NCBI GenBank assembly: GCA_012521995.1
Contig: JAAYLH010000060.1
Location: forward strand, 1-64,000
Source of the DNA: Bacteroidales bacterium
GTDB taxonomy: Bacteria; Bacteroidota; Bacteroidia; Bacteroidales; UBA7960
Direction: 5' to 3'
DNA length: 64,000 nucleotides
Part shown: piece after piece, positions 19,255 through 27,860 of the stretch
Layout: each line of letters opens with the position of its first letter
How positions within the stretch are numbered: the stretch's first letter is position 1
Notes under the pieces: generated by a model
The model's input: the letters and a program-made list of their open reading frames with translations, nothing else
Database searches by the model: none
What the model was told of the DNA's origin: nothing
Position numbers and translations under genes: made by a program

Positions 19255-20505
19255 TTACCTGAGCAGGTAGGCAATGGTCACCCCAAGATAATTGCCAACG
19301 GCATAACCGATGATGCCAATGGTCATCCCCGAAACAATGACCTGTCTATTGTTGATAGCACCAGCAATGACGGGCACAAAGGCAGGCGAGCAGATGAAGG
19401 CCGTGGAAGTGATCATGGTGGTGTCGGCATCCACCTTGAAGATTTTGCTCAACAGCACGTGCAGGAATAAGGACCCGAACACGGCAAGGGTGACATAACC
19501 GAACAGCCCGGGCGTGATGCCCCCGAAGTTTCGGATATCAGCCATGGAAGAAACCACAAGGCTGAAGACCAGGATAAAGTACATGCCTGCATCAAAGGTT
19601 TTGTCGATCTTGTTGATGCCCGGGATCAGTGAAGCAATGATGCCCAGGGTGGTAATGGTCAGGATTATCACGGTCATCTCCATGCTTTTTGGAAGTATGA
19701 TGCTTAGGCCATAGCCCAGACCAAAGATGAGGACGGCTACTCCGATAGCTTTCAGCAAAGGGATGAAATATCTCCGCTGAAAAACGTGGAAGAAAGGCCT
19801 TTTCCCCTTTTGCCCAGGAGCGGTAAAAACCTCCGCAAAGTCGGGAAATTTGGGCAGGAACTTATGAAAAACCCGTTGTCCGATGGTGATCAGGAAGGCC
19901 AGGTAGAATACCCCCACCACGAGGTCGTAGGTGTGGGTGAGGATGTAAATCTCAGGGTCTACATCCAGGGCCATTTTGATGGATGCCAGGTTGGGCGTGC
20001 CTCCCGTATAGACCCCTATCAACATACCCGAAACCTTCCACAGGTCCTCGGTACCCGAGTCCTGGAAGATATAATATCCGGCAATGATGACCGAAACCAC
20101 TGCCACCATCCCGGCCAGCATCGAAACCATGGTTTTTCCTGCCACCTTTTTCCATTGATGGATGTTTGTAGAAAAGAGCATTAGCGGGATGGCCAGGAGT
20201 ACCGTGATGGACATTAGCAGGTCGCGCAACTTATAAACCCGAAAAGCCATAACATCCTCTGCTGTGATTTCCCCATTTGCTTCCATCACCTGCAGGTCTG
20301 AAAGGCTGACTCCCGGCTGGTTGAGCAGGATACTGTTGATCACCTCTCCGGGACTGGGGATCAGCCCAATATTGCCCAGGATCAGTCCAACCAGGTAGGC
20401 AATGATGACTGATCCAAGCCGGTCGGCAGTTCGGAATCGATAGGTAAGGTATAGGATTAAAACCGGGGTGAGAACATAAAACAACGCAAGTAAAATTATC
20501 TCCAT
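19255..20505 (-). CDS. DUF819 family integral membrane protein
   Basis: About 10 hydrophobic segments; GVYTGGTPNLASIKMALDVDPEIY and TSTAFICSPAFVPVIAGAINNR are typical of DUF819 transport-like proteins. Start at internal Met (20505) preferred. Confidence 0.75.
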   Translation of the reverse strand: MEIILLALFYVLTPVLILYLTYRFRTADRLGSVIIAYLVGLILGNIGLIPSPGEVINSILLNQPGVSLSDLQVMEANGEITAEDVMAFRVYKLRDLLMSITVLLAIPLMLFSTNIHQWKKVAGKTMVSMLAGMVAVVSVIIAGYYIFQDSGTEDLWKVSGMLIGVYTGGTPNLASIKMALDVDPEIYILTHTYDLVVGVFYLAFLITIGQRVFHKFLPKFPDFAEVFTAPGQKGKRPFFHVFQRRYFIPLLKAIGVAVLIFGLGYGLSIILPKSMEMTVIILTITTLGIIASLIPGINKIDKTFDAGMYFILVFSLVVSSMADIRNFGGITPGLFGYVTLAVFGSLFLHVLLSKIFKVDADTTMITSTAFICSPAFVPVIAGAINNRQVIVSGMTIGIIGYAVGNYLGVTIAYLLR

Positions 20506-20686
20506 GGTGGTACGAATTTTGGTTGCCGGGTGAAAACAATCACATAAAGGTAAATTTTTTTGACATATGTAGCCTACCCCGGGCATATGTCCCTAAAAAT
20601 AATGGGTGTTTGATGCCCAAAGCCCTGTAATTATTAGTAATTTTGAAGGCTGACAACATTATTATTCAACCCAAAACATCAACCCA

Positions 20687-22324
20687 ATGAAGCATTTATC
20701 CGTACTGTTGCTTTCGGTGATCCTGGCCTTTGGGGCCCTGACCGGATGCGCACCCAAAACCGATGAATACACTGAAACGATGAAAGCCAAACTTGAGCAG
20801 TTTAAGGAAGTGACCCTCACCACCGACCTGTCGTGGTTAAGTGAAAAAGAACGTGAAATGATCAGCATCCTGATCGATGCGGCCGACCTGATGGACGAGG
20901 TGTTCTGGATGCAGGCCTATGGCGATAAGGATCAGTTGATGCGCGAGCTCGACAATGAATTTGCCCGGCAGTACGCCCTCATTCATTATGGGCCCTGGGA
21001 TCGCCTTGGCGGGATGGCCCCCTTTGTTCCTGAGCTTGGAGCGAAACCCGAAGGAGCCAATTTCTATCCCACCGATATGACTAAGGAAGAATTTGAAGCA
21101 TGGGATGACCCCAATAAAACAAGCCTTTATACGGTGATTCGTCGTGATGAGGCCGGAAATCTCGTCAGTGTGCCTTATTCGCAAGCCTATGCCGAACAGC
21201 ATCAGAAAGCTGCTGAGCTGCTGCGCCAGGCCGCTGAGCTGGCCGAAGACGAAGGTCTGAAGACATACCTGCTGGCCCGCGCCGAAGCCCTTCTGAACGA
21301 CGACTACCAGCCCAGCGACTTTGCCTGGATGGCCATGAAGGAAAGCAATATTGATTTTGTCGTCGGCCCAATTGAGAATTATGAAGATCGCCTCTTCGGA
21401 TATAAGGCTGCCAATGAAGCTTTTGTGCTGGTCAAGGATCCTGAGTGGAGCGCTCGCCTGGTGAAGTTCAATGCCATGCTTCCCGAGCTGCAGGCCGGTT
21501 TGCCTGTCCCGGCCCAATATAAGGCCGAAACCCCGGGTATCGATGCCGATATGAATGTGTATTATGCCCTGTATTATGCCGGCGACTGCAATGCGGGCAG
21601 CAAAACCATTGCCATCAACCTGCCCAACGACCCTGAAATCCATACCTCGGTAGGAACCCGCAAGCTGCAACTCAAAAACTCCATGCAGGCAAAATTCGAT
21701 AACATCCTGGTGCCGATTGCCAATATGCTGATCGACGAGAGCCAGCGCAAACACATTAAGTTTGATGCATTCTTTGAAAACACCACTTTCCACGAGGTAT
21801 CACACGGGATGGGCGTGAAGAACACGATCACGGGTCAGGGCCCCATGCGCGAAGCCCTGCGCGAATACTACAGCCCCATCGAAGAAGCCAAGGCCGATAT
21901 CATGGGCCTTTACCTGGTGACCCAGCTCTATGAAATGGGTGAGATCACCAGCGGAGAGGTGATGGACAACTATGTGACCTTCTTTGCCGGAATCTTCCGT
22001 AGCAGCCGTTTTGGGGCGAGTAGCGCTCACGGACGAGCCAATATGCTGACAATGAAATATTTTGCTGACCGCGGCGCTTTCGTATATCAGGAAAACGGAA
22101 CCTATCTGGTGAATTTTGAAGCGATGCGTGAAGCCGTCTTTGCACTTTTGGCCGATATCCTGATGGTGCAGGGCGATGGGAACTACGCTGAAGCAAAAAA
22201 TTGGGTGGACCAGGATGGCGTGATGACTGACCAGCTCCGCACTGACCTTGAAAAAGTGAATGCTGCCGGCATCCCCGTTGACATTGTCTTCAAGCAGGGC
22301 AAGGAAGTCCTTGGACTCAGATAA
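20687..22324 (+). CDS. Dipeptidyl-peptidase III-like (M49) zinc metallopeptidase lipoprotein
   Basis: Lipobox LTGCAPKT; ENTTFHEVSHGMG zinc motif; second motif EEAKADIMGLYL. Confidence 0.85.
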   Translation: MKHLSVLLLSVILAFGALTGCAPKTDEYTETMKAKLEQFKEVTLTTDLSWLSEKEREMISILIDAADLMDEVFWMQAYGDKDQLMRELDNEFARQYALIHYGPWDRLGGMAPFVPELGAKPEGANFYPTDMTKEEFEAWDDPNKTSLYTVIRRDEAGNLVSVPYSQAYAEQHQKAAELLRQAAELAEDEGLKTYLLARAEALLNDDYQPSDFAWMAMKESNIDFVVGPIENYEDRLFGYKAANEAFVLVKDPEWSARLVKFNAMLPELQAGLPVPAQYKAETPGIDADMNVYYALYYAGDCNAGSKTIAINLPNDPEIHTSVGTRKLQLKNSMQAKFDNILVPIANMLIDESQRKHIKFDAFFENTTFHEVSHGMGVKNTITGQGPMREALREYYSPIEEAKADIMGLYLVTQLYEMGEITSGEVMDNYVTFFAGIFRSSRFGASSAHGRANMLTMKYFADRGAFVYQENGTYLVNFEAMREAVFALLADILMVQGDGNYAEAKNWVDQDGVMTDQLRTDLEKVNAAGIPVDIVFKQGKEVLGLR

Positions 22325-22349
22325 GCCCCAAATCTCAGTTTTATTTTAC

Positions 22350-22397
22350 GGCTTCCCAGAATTTGCCAGAGGGCATTTTTGGGAAGCCATTTTTTTT
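22350..22397 (+). terminator. Rho-independent terminator after the M49 peptidase
   Basis: GGCTTCCCA (22350-22358) with TGGGAAGCC (22380-22388), then T8. Confidence 0.8.
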
Positions 22398-22436
22398 GGA
22401 CCCGATTTCCTAGGTTCCAAGGAAGAACCATTCAGC

Positions 22437-22510
22437 TAGTTTAACCGTACTTTAACCAATTACAATTGGTTAAAGTACGGTTAAACTACGGTTAAAGTAC
22501 GGTTAAACTT
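22437..22510. repeat. Second 11-bp-periodic TACGGTTAAA(S) array with a long perfect hairpin
   Basis: GGTTAAAGTAC (22468), GGTTAAACTAC (22479), GGTTAAAGTAC (22490), GGTTAAACTT (22501); inverted arms TAGTTTAACCGTACTTTAACCAATT (22437-22461) and AATTGGTTAAAGTACGGTTAAACTA (22464-22488). Confidence 0.95.
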
Positions 22511-22710
22511 ATATTTTGGAATTGCCTTAAGCAGGGTTTGATTCATGCTAAACAGAAAAGTTGTTGAGAATTATTTGTGCCATTGTCAATGACTGGCCCG
22601 GTTTTTGGGAAAAGAATATCCAAAAAACAGTATTTTTACACTTCGCTGGAAAATACTCCTTGAAAAAAGGAAGGAACCCCGGCATTTTCTTAATTCATTA
22701 TTCATAAGCT

Positions 22711-24390
22711 ATGAGAATATTAAAATCGATTTTCACCCTGTTGATGGTTTTTTTGCTTCAGGGCTCCTTTGGACAGTCAAACTTTGATTTTTCGGACGAG
22801 CGAGTGCTCGAGCGTCTGAAAAAAGATATTTACACCCTGGCCGACGAGCGCATGGAAGGCCGGGAAGCAGGCACGCCCGGAGAGCGGCTGGCTGCTGAAT
22901 ACATTGCAAATCAAATGCTTGAGGCAGGTCTTAAGCCCATTTTCAATGAGTCGTATTTCCAGGAGGTTCCTTTCCCCGGTGCTTTCGTTGAAGGCCCCGA
23001 TAATTTCCTGGTGATTGATGGAGTGACTTATACATTCAATGAAGACTTTTTTGCCCTGCCCAATACGGGCAATGCAGTGGTGAATGCACCCGCTGTATTT
23101 GCAGGTTTTGGGCTGGAAGGGGTGGAAGGCATTGACAACTATGGCGGCCTGGGATCTGTTGCAGGACGGGTGGTTGTGCTCGATTATTATTCGCCCGAAG
23201 GTCTGAACGAGAGACTTGATATTACGACCCGAGAGGCTTTGGCGCAGAAGATAGAACTGGCGGTAAAGAAGGGTGCTGCCGGGATAATTCTTGTCAATAC
23301 CCTTTCGTGGCAGTCGGATCCGCGCATCAGCCTGGGTATGGAGGTGCCGCGAGAGGGCATTCCTGTGGTATTTGGCACTGAACGGGTCAGGGATGTGCTT
23401 CTGGCTAAGGCAGACGTCGAAGTGCTCTTATCTACTGAGCTGGAGCGGCCGATGTACACGGGGTACAATGTGGCAGGCTATTGGGACAATGGGGCGCCTA
23501 CCACTGTAATTATTGGGGGTCATTACGACCACCTGGGCTATGGCGGATCGGGCTCACGCAGCCCCGGGGAGCACGCCCTTCATCCCGGTGCTGATGACAA
23601 TGCCAGTGGAACGGCAGGAGTGCTGGAAGCCGCCCGCTACCTGGTTCAATCTGACCTGAAAAAACACAATTATATTTTCATCGCCTTTACGGCGGAAGAA
23701 AAGGGGCTGATTGGCAGCCGGTATTTTGCCGACAGCGAAGCCTATGATATGGGCAAGGTGAATTATATGTTCAATTTTGATATGCTTGGTCGTTTGACTG
23801 ACAATAAACTGTCGCTGATCGGCACGGGCACTACCCCCATCTGGGAAGCTGCAATCGACCATGTTGCCCCCGGTCATTTCAACATTCGTAAAAGCCCCGG
23901 TGGCCTGGGAGGTTCTGATCATACTGCTTTTTACCTGAAAAATATTCCTGTGCTGTTTTTCTTTACAGGTATTCACGATGACTACCACCGCCCCGGGGAT
24001 ACGCCCGATAAGGTGAACTACCAGGGCACCCTTGAGATCATGAAGTTTACCTACGATTTGATGCGGGAACTCGAAACCGAAGACAGGCTGGCTTTTACGC
24101 CTACCCAGTCGAGCGACACGCGTCGCCGTCGCACGGAAGGGGTGACCCTGGGCCTGATGCCTGACCATGTATATACGGGGGAGGGCCTGAAAATTCAGGC
24201 GGTGATGGATGATCGTCCCGCTCAGAAGGCCGGCATTGCCAACGGGGATGTAATTATTCGCATTAATGATGATGAGGTTAGTGAGATTCAGACCTATATG
24301 CGGGCCCTTGGAAACCTTAAGGGGGGAAGCAAGGCCATGATCACCGTCAAAAGGGGAGAAGAGGTTATGACCTTCCAGGTACAGCTTTAA
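22711..24390 (+). CDS. Secreted M28 family aminopeptidase with C-terminal PDZ domain
   Basis: Signal peptide; VIIGGHYDHLGYGGSGSRSPGEHALHPGADDNASGTAGVLEAAR, FTAEEKGLIGSRYF, GGLGGSDHTAFYLKNIPVLFFFTGIHDDYHRPGDT; PDZ-like tail LGLMPDHVYTGEGLKIQAVMDDRPAQKAGIANGDVIIRIND. Confidence 0.94.
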   Translation: MRILKSIFTLLMVFLLQGSFGQSNFDFSDERVLERLKKDIYTLADERMEGREAGTPGERLAAEYIANQMLEAGLKPIFNESYFQEVPFPGAFVEGPDNFLVIDGVTYTFNEDFFALPNTGNAVVNAPAVFAGFGLEGVEGIDNYGGLGSVAGRVVVLDYYSPEGLNERLDITTREALAQKIELAVKKGAAGIILVNTLSWQSDPRISLGMEVPREGIPVVFGTERVRDVLLAKADVEVLLSTELERPMYTGYNVAGYWDNGAPTTVIIGGHYDHLGYGGSGSRSPGEHALHPGADDNASGTAGVLEAARYLVQSDLKKHNYIFIAFTAEEKGLIGSRYFADSEAYDMGKVNYMFNFDMLGRLTDNKLSLIGTGTTPIWEAAIDHVAPGHFNIRKSPGGLGGSDHTAFYLKNIPVLFFFTGIHDDYHRPGDTPDKVNYQGTLEIMKFTYDLMRELETEDRLAFTPTQSSDTRRRRTEGVTLGLMPDHVYTGEGLKIQAVMDDRPAQKAGIANGDVIIRINDDEVSEIQTYMRALGNLKGGSKAMITVKRGEEVMTFQVQL

Positions 24391-24463
24391 GCTTCCTAAT
24401 AAAGAAACAGGCATACCTTTCCGGGAAGCGGAATTGTATGCCTGTTGCTGTTTTAGGCGCGTA

Positions 24464-24925
24464 TTATTTAAATTCAATATTGCTGCGTCGGGTGATCTTC
24501 TCGCAGAAATGGCATTTGAGCCTCAGGTCTTCCTTTTCGATCACGGAAAAGCGTGTGTTTATCTGTTCGTGATTGGTGACACAATTGGGGTTGAAACATT
24601 TAACAATGCCAGTAACCTGCTCGGGGATCTCGACGACCTTTTTGCTGCTGACCTGGAAGTCTCGGATCTCGATGATGGAAGCATGAGGGGCCACCAGGGC
24701 GATCTTGTTGAGTTCCTCGGGTTTGAAGAATTTATTGCTCACTTTGATAAGGCCCTTGGTGCCGTATTTTTTGCTTTCGAGGTTTGTGGCAAACAAGACC
24801 ATATTGTCAAAGCTGTCGAGTTTTAGAATGCGGATAACCTGGAATACGGCAGTGGAGGGGATATGATCGATGACGGTTCCGTTTTCGATGGCCGATACCT
24901 TTAATTCCTTTATTTTTTCGCTCAT
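24464..24925 (-). CDS. pyrI: Aspartate carbamoyltransferase regulatory subunit
   Basis: KVSAIENGTVIDHIPSTAVFQVIRIL; zinc ligands CFNPNCVTN...CHFCEK. Confidence 0.96.
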   Translation of the reverse strand: MSEKIKELKVSAIENGTVIDHIPSTAVFQVIRILKLDSFDNMVLFATNLESKKYGTKGLIKVSNKFFKPEELNKIALVAPHASIIEIRDFQVSSKKVVEIPEQVTGIVKCFNPNCVTNHEQINTRFSVIEKEDLRLKCHFCEKITRRSNIEFK

Positions 24926-24959
24926 TGTAAAAGGGGTTAATGATTTTTACCAGGATGGA

Positions 24960-25868
24960 TTAGCGTAAGCCCAGGATCAGTGCCATGAGGGCTTGGCGAA
25001 CGTACACCCCGTTGAGGGCTTGCTCGAAGTAATAGGCCTTGGGGCTGGAATCGACATTGATGTCGATCTCATTGACTCTAGGCAGGGGGTGAAGCACCTT
25101 AAAGTTTTCCTTTGTATCAAGGATCATGTGGTTGTGGAGGTTGTACGAGTTTTTGATTCTTTCGTATTCGAGGGGATCGCTGAAGCGCTCGCGCTGGATG
25201 CGGGTCATGTAAAGAATATCAGCCTGGGGGATTACCTCTTCCATGTCGGTGTACTGGTAATAGGTAAGATTCTTTTCCTTGATGTGCATTTTCACTGAGC
25301 TGGGCAATTTCAGTTCGGTGGGAGAGACCAGGTGAAAGGTTGTGTTGTAGTTGCATAGGGCGATGACGAGAGAATGGACGGTACGGCCGTATTTCAGGTC
25401 GCCTACAAATGCGATGTTCAGTTTGTCTAAGGTTCCCTGTGTTTTCATGATGCTGTACAGGTCGAGCAGGGTTTGGGTAGGGTGCTGGTTGGCGCCATCG
25501 CCTGCGTTGATGATAGGGACAGGGCTGATCTCGGAAGCGAATCGGGCACTACCCTCAACAGGGTTTCGCATAACGATGAGGTCGGAGTAGTTGGCGATTG
25601 TGAGGATGGTGTCGCGCAATGACTCTCCCTTTTTGACGCTGGTGTTTCCAGCCTCAGAGAAGCCAATGATCTTTCCGCCCAACCGGTTAACGGCGCTTTC
25701 GAAACTCAGGCGGGTGCGGGTGGAAGGTTCAAAGAACAGGGAGGCTACCACATAGTCCTGGAGAATGGTCTGCACGGGTTTTTTTTCAAACTCGCGGGCC
25801 ACTTCCAGCACGCGCAAATGCTCTTCCTTGCTGAAATCGTTGATGGAAACGAGGCTTTTGTTCTTCAT
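24960..25868 (-). CDS. pyrB: Aspartate carbamoyltransferase catalytic subunit
   Basis: FFEPSTRTRLSFESAVNRLGG, VMRNPVEGSARFA, NAGDGANQHPTQTLLDLYSI, VGDLKYGRTVHSL. Confidence 0.97.
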   Translation of the reverse strand: MKNKSLVSINDFSKEEHLRVLEVAREFEKKPVQTILQDYVVASLFFEPSTRTRLSFESAVNRLGGKIIGFSEAGNTSVKKGESLRDTILTIANYSDLIVMRNPVEGSARFASEISPVPIINAGDGANQHPTQTLLDLYSIMKTQGTLDKLNIAFVGDLKYGRTVHSLVIALCNYNTTFHLVSPTELKLPSSVKMHIKEKNLTYYQYTDMEEVIPQADILYMTRIQRERFSDPLEYERIKNSYNLHNHMILDTKENFKVLHPLPRVNEIDINVDSSPKAYYFEQALNGVYVRQALMALILGLR

Positions 25869-25915
25869 TGTTTTGCGGGTTAGGATTTGGTTTCAGGATT
25901 AGTATAAAAATACGT

Positions 25916-25941
25916 AAAAAAAAAGGGGCCTTAGCCCCTTT
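25916..25941 (-). terminator. Rho-independent terminator for the 25947-27305 minus-strand gene
   Basis: AAAGGGGC/GCCCCTTT (25922-25929/25934-25941), with an A-run on + equal to a T-run in the transcript. Confidence 0.8.
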
Positions 25942-25946
25942 AGAAA

Positions 25947-27305
25947 TTATTTACACTTGCAATCAGCCTTGATGAGCTTCTTGTCTGTGAGGAAATCGCA
26001 GATCAGTTTATCGAAGGTGGGAGAGCCAATTTCCTGAAGTGAATATTCCACTTTCACAATGGGCTTGTTGATTTTCACCACGCGCGACAGGTCGATGGGA
26101 GTGCCAATGACCACGGCATCGCAATCGGTGTTGTTGATGGTTTTCTCCAGGTCGGCCACCTGCTGTTCGCCATAACCCATAGCTGGAAGAAGGGTTCCGA
26201 TGTTGGGGTAGATTTTGAAGGTCTCGGCCAGTTTGCCCACGACGAAGGGCCTGGGATCAACGAGTTCTTTTGCGCCGAATTTTTTAGCGGCAACGGTACC
26301 TGCGCCAATCTTCATATGTCCGTGGGTGAGGGTTGGGCCGTCTTCAACCACCAGTACGCGTTTGCCTGTGATCAGCTCAGGCTTGTCCACGCAAAAGGGA
26401 GAGGCGCCGTCTACCACGATGGCCTTGGGGTTCACCTTTTCAATGTTGTCACGAACAGTCTGGATATCCTCGGGGCCGGCTGTGTCCATCTTATTGATGA
26501 CTACGATATCAGCCATGCGCAGGGTAACTTCACCGGGGTAGTATTCAATTTCGTGTCCAGGGCGGTGGGGGTCCACCACGGTAACCATCAGGTCGGGTTT
26601 ATAGAAGGGGAAGTCGTTGTTGCCGCCATCCCAGAGGATGACATCGGCTTCTTTTTCGGCTTCGTGCAGGATGGCTTCGTAATCTACCCCTGCATAAATG
26701 ATATTGCCGCGCACCACATGGGGTTCATATTCTTCCATCTCCTCGATGGTGCACTTATGGGTGTGGAGGTCTTCCACAGTGGCAAAGCGCTGAACCTTTT
26801 GGGCTACAAGGTCACCGTAGGGCATGGGGTGACGGATGGCCACCACTTTAATGCCATGCTTCATGAGTACTTCAATGATCCGGCGCGAGGTTTGGCTTTT
26901 TCCGCAACCAGTGCGGACTGCTCCGATTGCAATCAAGGGTTTGGTGCTTTTCACCATGGTTTCCTTGGGCCCAATGAGCAGGAAGTCAGCGCCGTTGGCG
27001 TTGACAATAGCGCTGATGGCCATGACCTGTGGATAGGAAAGGTCGCTGTAGGAAAAGGCGCACATATCTACATCAAACTCTTTGATAAGCCGGGGGAGTT
27101 CGTCCTGTGCGTAGATAGGGATTCCTTGAGGATAAAGGCTTCCTGCCAGTTCAGCAGGGTATTTGCGTCCGTCAATGTCCGGGATCTGGGCTGCAGTGAA
27201 GGCCACAACGTTGCACTGGTTGTTGTCCCGGTAGTAGGTGTTGAAATTATGGAAGTCCCTTCCGGCGGCTCCGATAATGATTACATTTTTCCTGATTTTA
27301 GACAT
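25947..27305 (-). CDS. Cyclic 2,3-diphosphoglycerate synthetase-like P-loop protein
   Basis: VIIIGAAGRDFHNFNTYYRDNNQCNVVAFTAAQIPDIDGRKYPAELAGSLYPQGIPIY; P-loop GAVRTGCGKSQTSRRI; VVEDGPTLTHGHMKIGAGTVAAKKFGA; NNTDCDAVVIGTPIDLSRV. Confidence 0.85.
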   Translation of the reverse strand: MSKIRKNVIIIGAAGRDFHNFNTYYRDNNQCNVVAFTAAQIPDIDGRKYPAELAGSLYPQGIPIYAQDELPRLIKEFDVDMCAFSYSDLSYPQVMAISAIVNANGADFLLIGPKETMVKSTKPLIAIGAVRTGCGKSQTSRRIIEVLMKHGIKVVAIRHPMPYGDLVAQKVQRFATVEDLHTHKCTIEEMEEYEPHVVRGNIIYAGVDYEAILHEAEKEADVILWDGGNNDFPFYKPDLMVTVVDPHRPGHEIEYYPGEVTLRMADIVVINKMDTAGPEDIQTVRDNIEKVNPKAIVVDGASPFCVDKPELITGKRVLVVEDGPTLTHGHMKIGAGTVAAKKFGAKELVDPRPFVVGKLAETFKIYPNIGTLLPAMGYGEQQVADLEKTINNTDCDAVVIGTPIDLSRVVKINKPIVKVEYSLQEIGSPTFDKLICDFLTDKKLIKADCKCK

Positions 27306-27646
27306 AGAATGGAATTTTATGGTTTGATGTTAGAGTATGAATGGACTTCTATAAGGCTGCACAAATTTACAGGTTTAAGTTTTTTTTGCAAGATAAAGAA
27401 GATTTTTTTTTGAAGAGGGAATTTTAAGGCTAATCGGGATGGCTTGAGGGGATGGATAAAGAATGATCTTATTTGGTATGATTCTTGAGTTAAAACTAAA
27501 GAAGTGTTTGGGGTTTCCTGTTTTTTCCATATTTGGGGTAGAATGCCCGGGCTCTGAGGCTAATGAGATAGCTCAGCCGGGGATGGATACGTCAAACTAA
27601 AGTATTTAATTGTTACCTTTGTAATTGAACCAAAAACCATTAGCAG

Positions 27647-27847
27647 ATGAAAAAACTTTTCTTGATTTTACTGGCAGCAGGTTTTATGACTGCCTGCACC
27701 GGGCAGGGTAAGCGTGAAGCAGCGGAAGCTGAAGTAACGGTAGAGATGGATACGGAGCTGGAAGAAGCCCTGGACAAGAATATAGAATTAAATGCAAAGA
27801 TCGATTCACTTGAAAGTGAATTGGACAGTTTGTTGAACAACCTTTAA
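27647..27847 (+). CDS. Small acidic lipoprotein
   Basis: LLAAGFMTACTGQ lipobox; 66 aa; acidic coiled-coil-like tail. Confidence 0.7.
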   Translation: MKKLFLILLAAGFMTACTGQGKREAAEAEVTVEMDTELEEALDKNIELNAKIDSLESELDSLLNNL

Positions 27848-27860
27848 AAAAGAAAGAAAG

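Noticed and set aside
20837-21793. 318-aa minus-strand ORF inside the M49 peptidase gene
   Set aside because: Antisense shadow of a gene with recognisable peptidase motifs; no family resemblance.
23554-24477. 307-aa minus-strand ORF opposite the M28 peptidase
   Set aside because: Fully explained by reverse-frame codon bias; the sense protein has intact catalytic motifs.
26316-27413. 365-aa plus-strand ORF antisense to the cDPGS-like gene
   Set aside because: Lies opposite a clearly coding gene; the protein has no domain signature and a Val/Gly/His-rich composition typical of a shadow ORF.
27541-27600. Possible tRNA-like GC patch (GCCCGGGCTCTGAGGC...)
   Set aside because: No cloverleaf, no T-loop GGTTCRA, and no CCA-proximal acceptor pairing seen by eye.
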